Below are positions 11,928 through 26,130 of a stretch of DNA of 64,000 nucleotides, one piece after another. The notes beneath the pieces are model-generated. The model saw only the letters and a list, made by a program, of their open reading frames with translations. It made no database searches and was not told where the DNA came from. The first letter of the stretch is position 1, and each line of letters begins with the position of its first letter. The position numbers were made by a program, and so were the translations under genes. Source of the stretch: Venturia oleaginea. Lineage: Eukaryota > Ascomycota > Dothideomycetes > Venturiales > Venturiaceae. The DNA lies in contig JABMLP010000009.1 of the NCBI GenBank assembly GCA_013176395.1, forward strand, positions 620,001 to 684,000, given 5' to 3'.

Positions 11928-13040
11928 TGTGGAGCAATTTCGAAGTGAAAAGAAGGAAAAGAAGGTGCGATGTTGAAAAGTCAAGGCTGCCGGGGACTTG
12001 TGAGGGGATGTGCAAGTGCAGTTGCTGAGAGAGGAGAGTATCAGCTGTGGGAGCTACTATTCAGCTTAAAGAGTGTGGCACTAAGACTTCAGTTGCATAC
12101 CCGTTTCCCGGACAGTGTGGTGATGTTGGGAGAGGGCATCAGCATCAGCATCTTCCACCAAGACTTGATCTTCAGGAGACTTGGGACTTTTGTGGACTAA
12201 GGCTCCATAAAAAGCCGGCTGCGTAGTTCCAGTCAGGCGGAGTCGGAAGAGCACCCTTGCGACCGTTGCGGTATCTCCCGATCCGGCCGCCATCGTTGAG
12301 ATGCCACCTCCTTACCCACAGTACACAGCAATCTTACCGTCGTGGCTGACGTAGGCAATCGATCGGATCCTTCGGGTAGGCACATTGTCCAGCTTCAACC
12401 CAACATGCTCACAATTCACATTCTGCTAGAAGATTGACCTTGAGCTATGAGTGCGTCTCTTGTCGTTGCTCGGCACATGTACCTTGTATCAAGCTCGTAT
12501 AGCCAATTACAATCGACCGGCTCTTGGCTACAACAAGTCCTCGAATCGCATTGGCTCGTCATTCATAAAATTTAACCGGAAGGCTCGTCCTCCGATGTAC
12601 AAGGCTGACGAAGATCTCAAGGAGGAAAGCACGCAAGGCTCTCTCATCTTGATCTTGTTGAAGCCGATACCTGCGTTGTTGAGCAACAGTGGGGGTGGGG
12701 TTAGATGCGGTATTTAATTCTCCTACGACTGTTTTGCTGACAGATCATCATTCCAGGCCACATGCAAGATCGATGGGCTTGATACTCGTTCCATCATGCC
12801 ACATGTATGAGTTCGTGGCGATTCATTGAGCTGGCAACCACACTTCTATCATGAATCACATAGAGTACACACTCCTGACCCTCTTTCAATCGCTACAAAT
12901 ATCTCTGCTACTGCCGCTAAATCCAGGCTCTACACTAAATCCAGGCCCTACACTAATTTCAGGCCCAATACTAAATCCAGGCCTTATACTATTAGTATAA
13001 CTCTCACAAGCGAGATGTCTAATCCACGACGGCCACCTCC
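11928..13040. other. Intergenic region left of the mariner element
   Basis: There is no convincing gene. The stretch contains the GH13 promoter and a four-copy 18-bp tandem repeat close to the transposon's left end. Confidence 0.5.
12918..12989. repeat. 18-bp tandem repeat, 4 copies
   Basis: Units at 12918, 12936, 12954 and 12972 follow TAAATCCAGGCYCTACAC with 2-4 changes. The array ends 51 bp before the left terminal inverted repeat of the mariner element. Confidence 0.88.
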
Positions 13041-13091
13041 ACAGGGTTCCTCAAATCTGAGTGCGCAGGGCGCTCGGACCCACCATCCCAT
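13041..13091 (+). repeat. Left terminal inverted repeat of the mariner element
   Basis: This 51-bp repeat matches the reverse complement of 14403-14453 with a single difference (GAGTG against GACTG near position 20). Confidence 0.92.
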
Positions 13092-13118
13092 CTTTTGAAC
13101 TTGAATGTATTATGCTAT

Positions 13119-14355
13119 TTACCACACGTTTGACTTGCAATGGATCTCTGGTTTTTGCTGAATCATCTTACATCTCTCTGGCATCTCTCTGATCCTTTTC
13201 CGTATCATTGTGAGCGTTATCTTGTCCCATTCTGCCTGGATTTCAGCCTTGAAACGAGCCACCGACGACCACCTCCTGCCAGCTAATCTGGACTTGATGA
13301 TGTTCCAACAAGACTCAATGGGATTGAGATCACGTGATTGAGGAGGGTGAATAAGTATTAGACCGCCTGCTTCTCTTTTTATGACTGCAGGGTCACTGTT
13401 AGGTGACTTGATTCCGTGAGAAGGATCACCATCCTCTTGAAGCCAGTATTTGCGCTGCTGACGCTTCTCCAAGGCCTGAATAGCTTCAATGTGTTGCGGC
13501 AGTATCTTTTGGGCGTAGAAAACCTGTGTCATGCAGTTTCCTTTTGGTGTTTCGTCCTCCTTTGCCTTAAGGTCTTGCCATACCTTCAGCCGGGCTTGGT
13601 ACACTGAACCCAGCTCGTATTTGAGTTGTTTAGGCTGCTTGACTTGCCTACGAACCTTCTCTGATGGCTCAGCCGGATCCTTGTAGAATATGAGGTTTCC
13701 TTTCTTGTTGTATGAGATGCCGCCGGCGACGTGAATAGTAACATCCAAAACGCCTTCTAGCTCCTCATTGACACCTCTCTCTTGCCCTGGAAAGCATAGC
13801 TCATATTCAGGTGCATTGGCGAGTTCTTTTGACTGAATGGGCTTCATCTGTGAACCAAATCCAACTCCAGAAGCCTAGTATGGTCTTTTTCTCGTGTTCT
13901 TTACCGTATTCAACCCTCTTTGGCCGATTTGCCTGGGATATCTGCTTCTGATAACGCTTCTTGAATCGCCTAGCCCATGCATTGTATACGCGACGCTGTA
14001 ATGTCTTTGCGGAAGGCTTGCCGGGGCAGGAATTGGCTTGTTCCTGCCAGCCTTTTTCATGTATGGGGTCATCTTGGTTCGTAAGGCGGGTAAGATCTGA
14101 AGCAGATACTTTGGTAGGCCGCCCTATGATGCAACTGCTCTTTCTCTGTGATCTGAATGCTGCATCACCAATAAGTTCTCGTAGTTTAAGCCAACTACGT
14201 GCGGTAGAAGTTGGTATATTGATTTCAGGGAGGTATGCGATTGTACCGACGCCGTCGGCCTCAATCTTGCAATCCCAGGCCTGAAAAAATCGCATTCTCT
14301 TCGTGGTATCATATTCTCGCCTTGCAGTCTTTCTTTTGGGTGTTCTAGGCGCCAT
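13119..14355 (-). pseudogene. Frameshifted Tc1/mariner transposase
   Basis: The first part (14355-13807) has a basic N-terminus (MAPRTPKRKTARREYD), a helix-turn-helix-like region and the first catalytic block WFTDEAH. The rest of the domain is in another frame (13847-13119), containing QEDGDPSHG and SRDLNPIESCW, the second and third acidic blocks; by hand count they are about 33 residues apart. The frame change falls just after FTDEAH, near 13825-13845. This looks like loss of one or two bases and not an intron, since no GT-AG pair of usual size fits. The family assignment rests on these catalytic blocks and the terminal repeats. Confidence 0.85.
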
Positions 14356-14402
14356 GGTGGTGGTAAATTGAGCGATAAGTTGGTGTATACGTGGAAATTG
14401 AC

Positions 14403-14453
14403 ATGGGATGGTGGGTCCGAGCGCCCTGCGCAGTCAGATTTGAGGAACCCTGT
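14403..14453 (-). repeat. Right terminal inverted repeat of the mariner element
   Basis: Partner of 13041-13091; the transposase ATG at 14355-14353 lies 48 bp inside it. Confidence 0.92.
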
Positions 14454-15300
14454 GCTCTTGCTTCTGATTATCCAAACCCTAACACCCAAAACCCAGCAAC
14501 TAGACAACATCCCCACTGTCTTGAAGGTTCTCAGCAACGACGTACTATTACGCCTAAGCCCATGAGTTATGAGCCTCTTAATCAAGGCTTTGCTTTCATC
14601 TAATCGGCGACCTGGTGAAACGAAGGGTAATAATACTACCACACAACCCTGGAGCCAAACCTGCAGGCCATTCAACCACGGTAAAAGCCATGACAGAGGC
14701 TGGCTCAGTTCAGGTACAGCTAGCCATTTCGATAAAATGATGGATGGGAAATTGAGAATGGTGAATGATATCATTGGATTTCTCGAAGAGGAATGGGTTG
14801 GTTCGTAACCTGATATGCCGATCCCGGATCCGATGAAGGTGGATGCGCAACCGAGGACTATGCGGAGAGCGCAGAGACCGGATCTTTCTGCGTTGAGGGG
14901 TCTGATGGATAATCCAGTTGCGTTTCCTGAGGGGAGGGGGGTTGGAGGGAGAGGAGGAATAGTTTGTATCCTGAGGATAAGCATCATCAGGTGGATTATA
15001 TTCCTTGATGGGGTTGTAAGAGTTATGGATTGGATGATATTGGAAGTAGTGATGATTTGCCTGTTCAATGTATGGGTAGCTTATGGATGATAGAGTAGAG
15101 GATGGGATTTGTAATGGATGAAATGAAGAGACTTGCTAAGCTTTTAACGAAGGCTATATGTAGCTATACCTGAAATTTAATGATAGTCAATTTGCCGTAC
15201 CTGACCTGCACATTTCTTTTGTGTTTACCTGACAGCTGCAGATGATGTGGATATGGTAGTACTTATCCGAGTCAGAACACAGGCAAGCGACGCGAATATC
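14454..15300. other. Intergenic region right of the mariner element
   Basis: Open frames exist on both strands (for example minus 15068-14124 and plus 14815-15090), but the longest crosses into the transposon and none shows a domain. Part of it may be remains of a Pro-rich gene that the transposon entered; I cannot support that. Confidence 0.35.
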
Positions 15301-16929
15301 TCAGTTCAAGAAATCCTTCACGGCTCCACCCACGCCTTCCAAATCCAATAAGAATGTATCATGTCCAAACAAACTCTTCTCCTCGCCCAGCTCAATATGT
15401 GTAACATTCCTATTCCCCGTCCTCTTCAACGTTTCCGCAATTTCTCGTTGTTGCCATGCCGGAAAGAGGATATCGCTCGCTACACCAAGCACAAGCGTGG
15501 GCGTGTTCGAAAGAGGTTGCAGTCCAGCAATAAGGTCGGCGGGTGGTTGATGAGGATTCTGTTGTATCGCTGCTTCACGGTCTGAATCTGCCATTGCTGC
15601 AGAAGAGTCTTCTTGCTCTTCGTATGGTGTATCTGGGAGTGTGAGACTGCAAAGTGCAGCGTCCCCTTCCACTTCTCCGTATCTCTCCAGCTTCTGCGCA
15701 TTCTCTGCTCGTAATGCGTTGATCATTTTTCTGTGTTCTGCGCCTAGATCGAAAAGATCCATTGCCTTGCTCACGTAGAGCAAACTGTTTGGGTCGTATT
15801 CGAGGCACCATTTCTCGCCTGCGTGATCTAGGTATGTTTCTATGAGGAAATCGGGACAGAGGGCAGGAGGACGGGAGGGATCAGCGCGTCTGCGGCCGAA
15901 TCGTGCTTCCCATTCTGGACCACTTCGATATGTAACCGTTGCTATTTCGCGGGCAAGTTTCATGCCGCCATGAGGTGGAATCCCGGTATCGTAGTAGAAG
16001 CCTCGACGCCAATTGGGATCCATCATCAGAACTGCCAATGGTCACTATGCCGCTATAACTCAGAAAAAGATGGATCACTAACCTTGACGCTGCGTATGCC
16101 TCATAGCAATACTGTAGGGATGGCTTCTCGCACAACCTGAAATTGTTGCTATCCTTCCTACTCTTTCCGGGAATAATACTCCAGCAGCAAGTGATTGCAT
16201 ACCTCCCATACTACTTCCCACACTCGCATACAACCTCTCGATGCCCAGATCATCAAGCAGCCTAAATTGTGCCCTGACCATATCTTCCATTGTCAAGATG
16301 GGAAATCTCGTAGCGTATCGTTCCCCATTCTTAGGATCAACGGAACTTGGTCCAGTAGATCCATAACATCCTCCAACCACATTTGTGCAAACGACAAAAT
16401 ATCGATCTGTGTCCAATGGCTTGCCACTCCCTATGAACTTCTCCCACCATCCCGGTTTCGAGTTCTCTGCTGTTGAATGTGCATGACTTGACGCGGACAG
16501 TCCTGTATGTAGGAGAATGGCATTGGATCTATCCTTGTTCAAAGTCCCCCAAGCCTCATACGCAATCTTGTATTCCGGCAACACACCACCCCAATCTAGC
16601 AGTATGGGTTTCTTGGAGTGGAATGTGAGGTGCTTTCCAGTGGTGTAGGAGGGTTCTGGCCCTCCTTGAAGCGATTTTCGGTGGAGGGTTTGAGAGCGAG
16701 ATTCGACGGCATCGAGGCAGGGGAATGATAGGGGTGGGTTCGAGGATTCAGCTGGTAGCTCTGGTGAAGCTGCTGTTCTAGCAGTAGCTTTCCGTGAGGA
16801 TTGGTAATGTAGGCCACGGGATGGGGTTGTGGTGGATTGCCATCTTTGGCATGCAAAAGTTTGGCGTGGGGATCGGATTTGATTTGCTACTGTTCGTGAA
16901 GCATTCGCGATGCCTCTCGAGGATTTCAT
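15301..16929 (-). CDS. Mitochondrial serine/homoserine O-acetyltransferase (MetX/Cys2 type)
   Basis: Two exons, 16929-16083 and 16031-15301, with a 51-bp intron (525 aa). The family is an alpha/beta hydrolase fold that moves acetyl from acetyl-CoA to serine or homoserine for cysteine or methionine synthesis. The first ~40 residues are Arg/Ser/Thr-rich without acids, a mitochondrial presequence. Seen motifs are [31 protein letters not shown], the nucleophile elbow [17 protein letters not shown] (Asp) and [10 protein letters not shown] (His). The [11 protein letters not shown] block and the presequence favour the fungal serine O-acetyltransferase group (A. nidulans cysA, S. pombe cys2) over cytosolic homoserine acetyltransferase, but substrate choice is an inference. 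An acidic, gap-like insert lies near [13 protein letters not shown]. Confidence 0.88.
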
Positions 16930-18135
16930 GGAGGGCAGATATGGATTACAGGATTGCTAGAGCAGTAAGAAATCGTTTTGAGAAGAGCAAAATTCATGGT
17001 CGTGTCTGGATTAGCAATTGGTATTGAAAGTCATTGCGAGCACGTCATTCTCAAATTGCCATTTTGGGTAAGTCAACATCTCGGTCGCTTCAAATTTCCA
17101 ACCAACAACTGTAAAACTCAGAACAGAGCATTTGTAAGCTAAAGTCCGAAGGCAAAGTCAGAGAAGGCTAGAGAATGGATCTCTCTAAGCGCCTTCAGCT
17201 TCATCGAAGTTCGCGCTGTCAGGAGGTTATCCATTTCTCTTCAACCTCAAGATATCAGATCATATTCTCCATCCATTACCCATGGCTCTCTTCGTCCTCT
17301 TATTTCAAAAAGACCTTTCCTCATCCTTTTCTCATCTCTTCTAGTTTCTAGATCCCTCTCTATCCCGTAACTCATTCCATCCTAAAATTCATAAAAGAAT
17401 ATCACCAAAATGCCTTTAGCCTCATAACCATCTCAAATTCCTCCAAAATCCCTCCCAGAAGGTTATGCCCTTATAGCCACTCCCCGCCTACTTCAAATTC
17501 CGCCTCTCCACAGTCCAAAACCCCCCGCCGGAATCGGTACACGTTCAAAATCACCTACTCGCCTCCTCCAACTACAAATCCACCCTCAACTTCATCGATG
17601 CTCTCAAGCCACTTGGATTTGAGGAGACGTAGTGTGAGGAGGAAGAGATTGGACATGTAGAAGTATCGATATAGATAGGAAGCCGTAGTAAATCAATACA
17701 TATCATAATAGCCTACAAGAAATATCATCAAGGGCAGAATCTAGCTATTGATATCCTTCTAATGAATAAACAATGCATCTTTATTATTCACATTTTGATT
17801 GAAGAGAAGGGGAATATCTTAACGGTCTATCACTTCTCTTTGGTGACCTTAACGCCAAATTTCAAACTGCTTGAATGCATCATGTTTCGTTGCCTTCACG
17901 CTGCCTTTGTACAGAAAGGGGGAAAAAAATACTACTCTCCACATCCCACTTTCGAGATAAAGTTATACAACATGCCTCATCGCTAATCAGATCGTCAAAC
18001 CCCTTCGCCATTTCTCTAGACATTGACTCCTGTTCGTGTACAATGCATAAAAGCATACCCAAGCAACTGGCAAACAAAATCGCAATGCAATGCAAATGCT
18101 CGAACATGAAAGATCCAACCTGCACCCCCTGACAA
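16930..18135. other. Intergenic region with a gene relic
   Basis: This is the promoter side of the O-acetyltransferase gene and the 3' side of the ZIP gene. Apart from the relic at 17410-17632 no coding signal is seen. Confidence 0.5.
17410..17632 (+). pseudogene. Relic of a short unidentified coding sequence
   Basis: From ATG 17410 the frame reads MPLAS, then TAA (17425-17427), then PSQIPPKSLPEGYALIAT. A second frame takes over with YFKFRLSTVQNPPPESVHVQ and continues NHLLASNYKSTLNFIDALKP to TAG 17630-17632. Both parts have protein-like composition, which suggests one small gene broken by a stop (CAA to TAA would explain it) and a frameshift. No family was recognised. It could instead be chance open sequence. 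Confidence 0.35.
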
Positions 18136-19715
18136 TCACGCAGTCAAAGCACTGCTAATCCCCAAAATGGCCATTCCGACAAACGCAAACATGATGCATA
18201 GGTTCTTCGAATGCGTCATATCCAGACTCTCCGAGAAGAGTTGAAGAGCGACGCTCGCCATAATCCCGGCTACAATGGCAAACATACACCCATAAACGCC
18301 CTCACTAGGTTCACCCCCACTGGTTCCCCCAGAGAGTTTAAACCACATTGCTGCTACTCCAGCACCCAAAGGTTGCGACGCACCGCCGAGAAGGGCAGAC
18401 CAGAGCATTGCTTTTCGCCGAGAGTTGATGGCAAGGTAGAGGGGTAGAGCCATGGCGAAACCTTCGGTGATGTTGTGGATGAACAGCGCTAGGAAGACGG
18501 AAAAGCCGAGTTTGGGGTTTGCGTGGTTAGTGGCGTAGGTTATGAAACCTTCGGGTAGTTTGTGGAGAGCGATGGCGAGAGACGTCTGGAGACCGATGCT
18601 CAAAAACGCATTCTTGGGTACGTGATGGTGGTGATGTTCCGGTTGTACACCGTCAGGTTTATCATGGTGACCCGATGAGTGAACGTGAGAAGAAACTGGG
18701 CGCGAGCGTTCTGGTGACTTGTGATGGTGATGGTTATGGCTGTTTTCAACATAGGTTGCTGTTGAGGTGGAAGACAGATCCGAGTTCTCATGGTGATGGT
18801 TTGAGACTTGGAGGGGCTCCTCTTCCTGTACAACTGTCAGATCTGGAATAACAAGAGGTTGCCGGTCATTGTCAGCTGTTGTTGCCGGGGTTGAGGCACT
18901 TCGTGCTAATCCTGGATGCGTTGTGTTTGATAATCTCGACCCTCCTCTTGCTTGTACGATCTGAAAGCAATCCTGTCCACAAGGATCTGAGTAGCCATAG
19001 CACTCCCCATCGCCATCACAAAGCTTTTTTAGCTTGGTAGCATTCACAAGTTGTGAGACCTTTATCACCAATGACGGCCTTTGAGACTCTGATCCAAGCA
19101 AGGCGGTCGTCTCAGTTACATCATGTGATCCCGATGTATCGGACGATGCAAATGTAATGTAAGATCCGTGGTTGGAATGGGGACTCCGGCCTGACCGCGA
19201 GCTTCTTTCCTTGTGGTCATGCTCAGGAGCTGATTCTTCGTCCTCATGGCTATGGCCACAGTCCACCATGTGAGATGGGATATAATGGTGCAGCCACCTT
19301 GATAGCACCTGGATACCTAACGCACCGCCCAGAAAAAGCCCGATCATCATCCAAGATGCAGCTTTAGGCGAAAATCCGCCTTGTATTAATGAACGTCTCG
19401 AGTTTGGCAGCATGTTGTATAACGACGAATAAAGCTAAGGACATGGTCAGCACAGTCTTTTAAGTGAGAAGTGGCAAATGCTACCATGACTCCAAAACTG
19501 AGTGATAATGATGATGAGAGGAAAGCATTGCTATCCTGTAACTTAAATTTTCGATGCCCTGGTATTCGTTGAATGATCAGGTCAACGCAGATGATGGATG
19601 CTCCAACCATGCATGCTATCCCCAAGTCAGCGCATGTCTCCAGAGTCTTATTCTCGAGTCACCCACCTATGCCACTGAGGGCAGTCATAATCCATCCTCG
19701 TGTGTCGTTATCCAT
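18136..19715 (-). CDS. ZIP-family zinc transporter, Zrt3-like
   Basis: Three exons: 19715-19667, 19615-19485, 19434-18136 (492 aa), with introns of 51 and 50 bp. ZIP proteins move zinc into the cytosol, across the plasma membrane or out of an organelle. The N-terminus MDNDTRGWIMTALSGIACMV opens the first membrane helix. A long central loop is very His-rich (clusters HNHHHHK, EHHHHHV and several HSH/HDH). The C-terminal helices carry the paired metal-site motifs HKLPEGF and HNITEGF. Two such motifs and the internal His loop resemble yeast Zrt3 (vacuole to cytosol); location is an inference. An in-frame upstream start at 19874 would add about 53 residues that do not look conserved. Confidence 0.9.
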
Positions 19716-20498
19716 GGTTGCCGCTTTGACACAGTCGTGTAAGGCGATGTCCGAACCTTGGAAGCTCCAGAAGAAGAACAGTTTAGTGAAGAGGTAAGAA
19801 TCGGAGTCCGTCTTTGCATGGCGTGCCCCCAAATATGCGGCAGTGCAATGATTAAGAATAAAGAGCAGTAACAAAGAAAGAAAGCCTCAGTGATGGATTA
19901 TAGGCTCTTGCATTTGCCCCAAGTACTGTGATGGCCTGCACTCAGGAGCACGTTACGAGGTCTCACTCCGTCGCCAGATGATCCAGATCCATGGATCTTT
20001 CAGGCAAACTGCAGCGGTCCGGCGGATCTTAGCCACTGGAAATGCTTGCAAATGGCCGCCTTCTTACTGGCTAACAAGCTAGCTGCTCCGCCCACGCTGC
20101 ATCTGTCTTAGCACCCTTTCTCAACCTCACATCCTAGATCGCGGGCTGAGTTGTCCATGATAAAGCGACCACAGCACCCGCTTCAAGCGATCAAGGACAC
20201 AGCCTCTCCCAGCATCATCATCATTCACCGACTGTTACCTTCAGAAGGCGAGATGCGCTAAGTGCTGGCGAAGAGCGCGAAGAGCGCGAAGAGCTGCCTT
20301 AAACAGCCCCCTCTAGGCGGTTGTTGCCTGTTTGTGCCCCCCAATGACTGCGACACTAGGCGATCTGCCGTACATCCGCCCAGCATAAGATAAGCTGCCC
20401 CCTTCGCGACTTACTTCTAGATTATCATACTGCACTGCGACTTCCCCAATAGTAGCCTACTACTCAGTCCTATCAAATCTTGGTAAGATCTTCTTGTC
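19716..20498. other. Divergent promoter region
   Basis: The gap separates the ZIP gene (minus) and the deoxyribosyltransferase-like gene (plus). It contains a short 9-bp repeat at 20268-20294 and otherwise nothing I can name. Confidence 0.5.
20268..20294. repeat. 9-bp tandem repeat, 3 perfect copies
   Basis: The unit GCGAAGAGC occurs three times in a row, about 205 bp upstream of the next start codon. Whether it binds a regulator is unknown. Confidence 0.8.
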
Positions 20499-21170
20499 AT
20501 GTCCGCGACTGCAAACGCACGACTGTCATCCATTCGAGCTCACCTTCGTCAAGCAGTATCCAGATCTATTACGACCTCTCCATCCCCTCAAACACATATC
20601 GCCATGTCCGTCAAAGACTCTATGACGTCTCTCGCTCTCCCAGCCGATGCCAAGTGCAAAGTCTTCAAACCTCCAGTATGGTCACAACTTGTTGGGCCTT
20701 CAATCTTCCTCGCAGGGAGCATTGAAATGGGAAAGGCGATTGACTGGCAGTCAGCGCTCTCAATCGAGCTTGCTGACATGCCGATATCCATTCTGAACCC
20801 TCGCCGTGGAGAATGGGACGGATCTTGGAAACAGGATATCTCCAACAAGCAGTTTAAAGAGCAGGTCGATTGGGAGATGGACCACTTGAACAGTGCAGAT
20901 GTGATTGCGCTCTACTTCCATCCTGAGACCAAGAGCCCCATCAGTCTTCTAGAGCTTGGAATGTATGCGAATGCGGTGGGTATTGCTGGCAGGAAGTTGG
21001 TCGTTTGCTGTCCGGAGGGATTCTGGAGGCGCGGAAACGTGCAGATTGTGTGCCATCGATATGGCCTTGAGCTTGTGGAGACGCAGGAGGAGTTGATTCA
21101 GAAGGTGAAGGAGAAGCTGCAGACTGCGCTGCGTGAGCAATCAAGAGACATGTCGAGAGACCATGACTGA
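20499..21170 (+). CDS. Nucleoside 2-deoxyribosyltransferase-like protein
   Basis: Single exon, 223 aa. The core reads GPSIFLAGSIE, then WDGSWKQDI, then ALYFHPETKSPISLLELGMY, matching the nucleoside 2-deoxyribosyltransferase-like fold: a Gly-rich phosphate loop and a Glu in the S-LLELG block at the position of the catalytic glutamate. Enzymes of this fold cleave or exchange N-glycosidic bonds of nucleosides; the substrate here is not known. Residues 1-35 are Arg/Ser/Thr-rich and resemble a mitochondrial presequence, and a second ATG at 20604 (MSVKDSMTSLAL) would give a cytosolic form. Starting at 20499 is my choice because it is the first ATG in frame. Confidence 0.82.
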   Translation: MSATANARLSSIRAHLRQAVSRSITTSPSPQTHIAMSVKDSMTSLALPADAKCKVFKPPVWSQLVGPSIFLAGSIEMGKAIDWQSALSIELADMPISILNPRRGEWDGSWKQDISNKQFKEQVDWEMDHLNSADVIALYFHPETKSPISLLELGMYANAVGIAGRKLVVCCPEGFWRRGNVQIVCHRYGLELVETQEELIQKVKEKLQTALREQSRDMSRDHD

Positions 21171-21681
21171 CAGTGGAATACGATAGACGCGAAGACGAGT
21201 AGCGGCGCGAGATACGGTTGGGAACACTACATGTAAGGACTTCTGATATTATACTTGCGGGAATGTCTGGAGTCTATGGCGAGTGCTAGGTCTTTTCTTA
21301 TGATATGATACCATGAATAGAAGCTCTAATATATCGGCCCCCTGGGTGCGCTGCAACTGACGTGTGACGATCTAAACAGTCTGATTGATAGGGAGAACAG
21401 TAAGAAGGCGGCAACAGTCTATTGAAGCATAAAGGAGACCTGCAAGATGTCAAGGGAGTACAATGGAGTAGTGGTGAGTAGGTGGTGAGTAGTAGGGAAG
21501 GCACTAGTTGGACGACTTCCTTTCTGCCACACAAATAACCTTTCTCTCGCAAATCTCCTTCCCACAATAACAACAACCTCACTGTCATCCGCATCCGCTC
21601 TCTTCGTTTACCCGCTCTCTTATTGGCACTGCTTGTGCTTTTTCACACTTCCCTTCATTCGCAATACGCTGAACGATCATC
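21171..21681. other. Intergenic region
   Basis: Downstream and upstream sequence of two plus-strand genes; no coding signal seen. Confidence 0.5.
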
Positions 21682-24812
<3,131 letters not shown>

Positions 24813-25565
24813 ATGTCATTGCCAACATCCAATACGCGGCAGTGGGACCTGTCAATTCTTTCCACCCATCTTCTTCTCTGGAAGCGAGGTTGATTGAATG
24901 ACTTCTTGATGCGGAGCAGGATTAGCGAATCGGTTGCATTTGAAAGAATGTTTTGGGTTTCGCGGAGGCAGAAAAATGTTTAGGGATGTTGATATGTGCG
25001 TGATTTCATCTGACGGGCATCTTTTCTCTCATGAGCAACGAAATTACACCAAAAAAATCATTTCATCACTAGAACATGACGGAACTGGGGACTGCTCGAT
25101 GGGTTGCATGGACTTCTTGATGGTATGGCGACTGGTGTAACGGTAGGCTAGTCTTGAGATTTCATTTGATTGCAAGAGCAGAATGGGCTGCGCTCCGGTA
25201 GATAGGTCAATGGCAATACGATTCACTAATCACACTTCGTATTTCTTCCTTCCCTCCTCTTCTTCTCTGCCACCACGCCAGGTGGTATTCCACTATGCTA
25301 GTATATATATTGGTTCTTTTGCGATCTCTGTGGGCACTAAATAAGTGAGAATGGACCAGAACCGTTTTCCGGAGACATATGGCCTTCTTGTTGACTTACT
25401 TTATGGCATGTAACCAGTCCAATCCATAGATCGCTTACGGCTAACTCTTCTTTGGTTTCTCCTCTATGTCGGCCGCTGCTGATATGCTCTCCTTCCACTG
25501 ATTTCCTCAACGGAGCACAACCAAGACACATCATCGATAGTCACTCAGACTAGACCTGGATGTAT

Positions 25566-25585
25566 GATTGATTGATTGATTGATT
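25566..25585. repeat. (GATT)5 microsatellite
   Basis: Five perfect copies of GATT. Confidence 0.95.
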
Positions 25586-26130
25586 TTATCCTACTCGGTT
25601 GCAGCCGCTTAATCACGCAGCTATGTCCGGTTAGGAGGACTTCATCAGACAGCCGACACGTGATAGATTATATAATCCACCGCGCCCCACTTCGCCCCGT
25701 TCACTGAAACAAGACCAGCTGTCCCCTCGGTCCTCTCTCTTTTCCCTTAACCAGAATCTCCAAATGCCCGCTGGCTCTTGTAGATACTGGTTACTCTGCT
25801 AGTATATCTATGCTATGTAGACTCAAGAGGCAATGCCTCGTGTTTCGCTATCCTTCTACCTACAGTCTCCCTCTAATGCTCAGCTTTGTCTATCTGTTTC
25901 GCCTTATCCCTCAAGGCCAATGGGTTCCCTAAGTATGTTTCTGCTTGTGAAGTTGCCTTGCACCAGATTCCTATGCGGCGGTGTATTTGGTTGTGTGATG
26001 CTGGAGACAATAGTAACCATCGTAGTCGTGATTTCGCTGCTTGGGTGTGATACTCCGGGTATGCCCGTGGACGAGGCTGTCTGGTAGCTGCCGTATTGTA
26101 TGGCGCCGATCGTGCTATAGACCTGCCGTC

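Larger units (their letters stand above)
13041..14453 (-). mobile_element. Tc1/mariner-type DNA transposon, 1.41 kb
   Basis: The element is bounded by near-perfect inverted repeats, 13041-13091 and 14403-14453 (51 bp, one mismatch), each starting ACAGGGTTCCTCAAATCTGA at the outer end. Inside is a single minus-strand transposase frame that is broken. The flanks read ...CCTCC at the left and GCTCTT... at the right, so the TA duplication expected for this superfamily is not seen. High repeat identity suggests fairly recent insertion, while the disrupted transposase suggests the copy no longer works by itself. Confidence 0.9.

Noticed and set aside
14124..15068. A 314-codon minus frame
   Set aside because: It crosses the right inverted repeat of the mariner element and its composition shows no domain.
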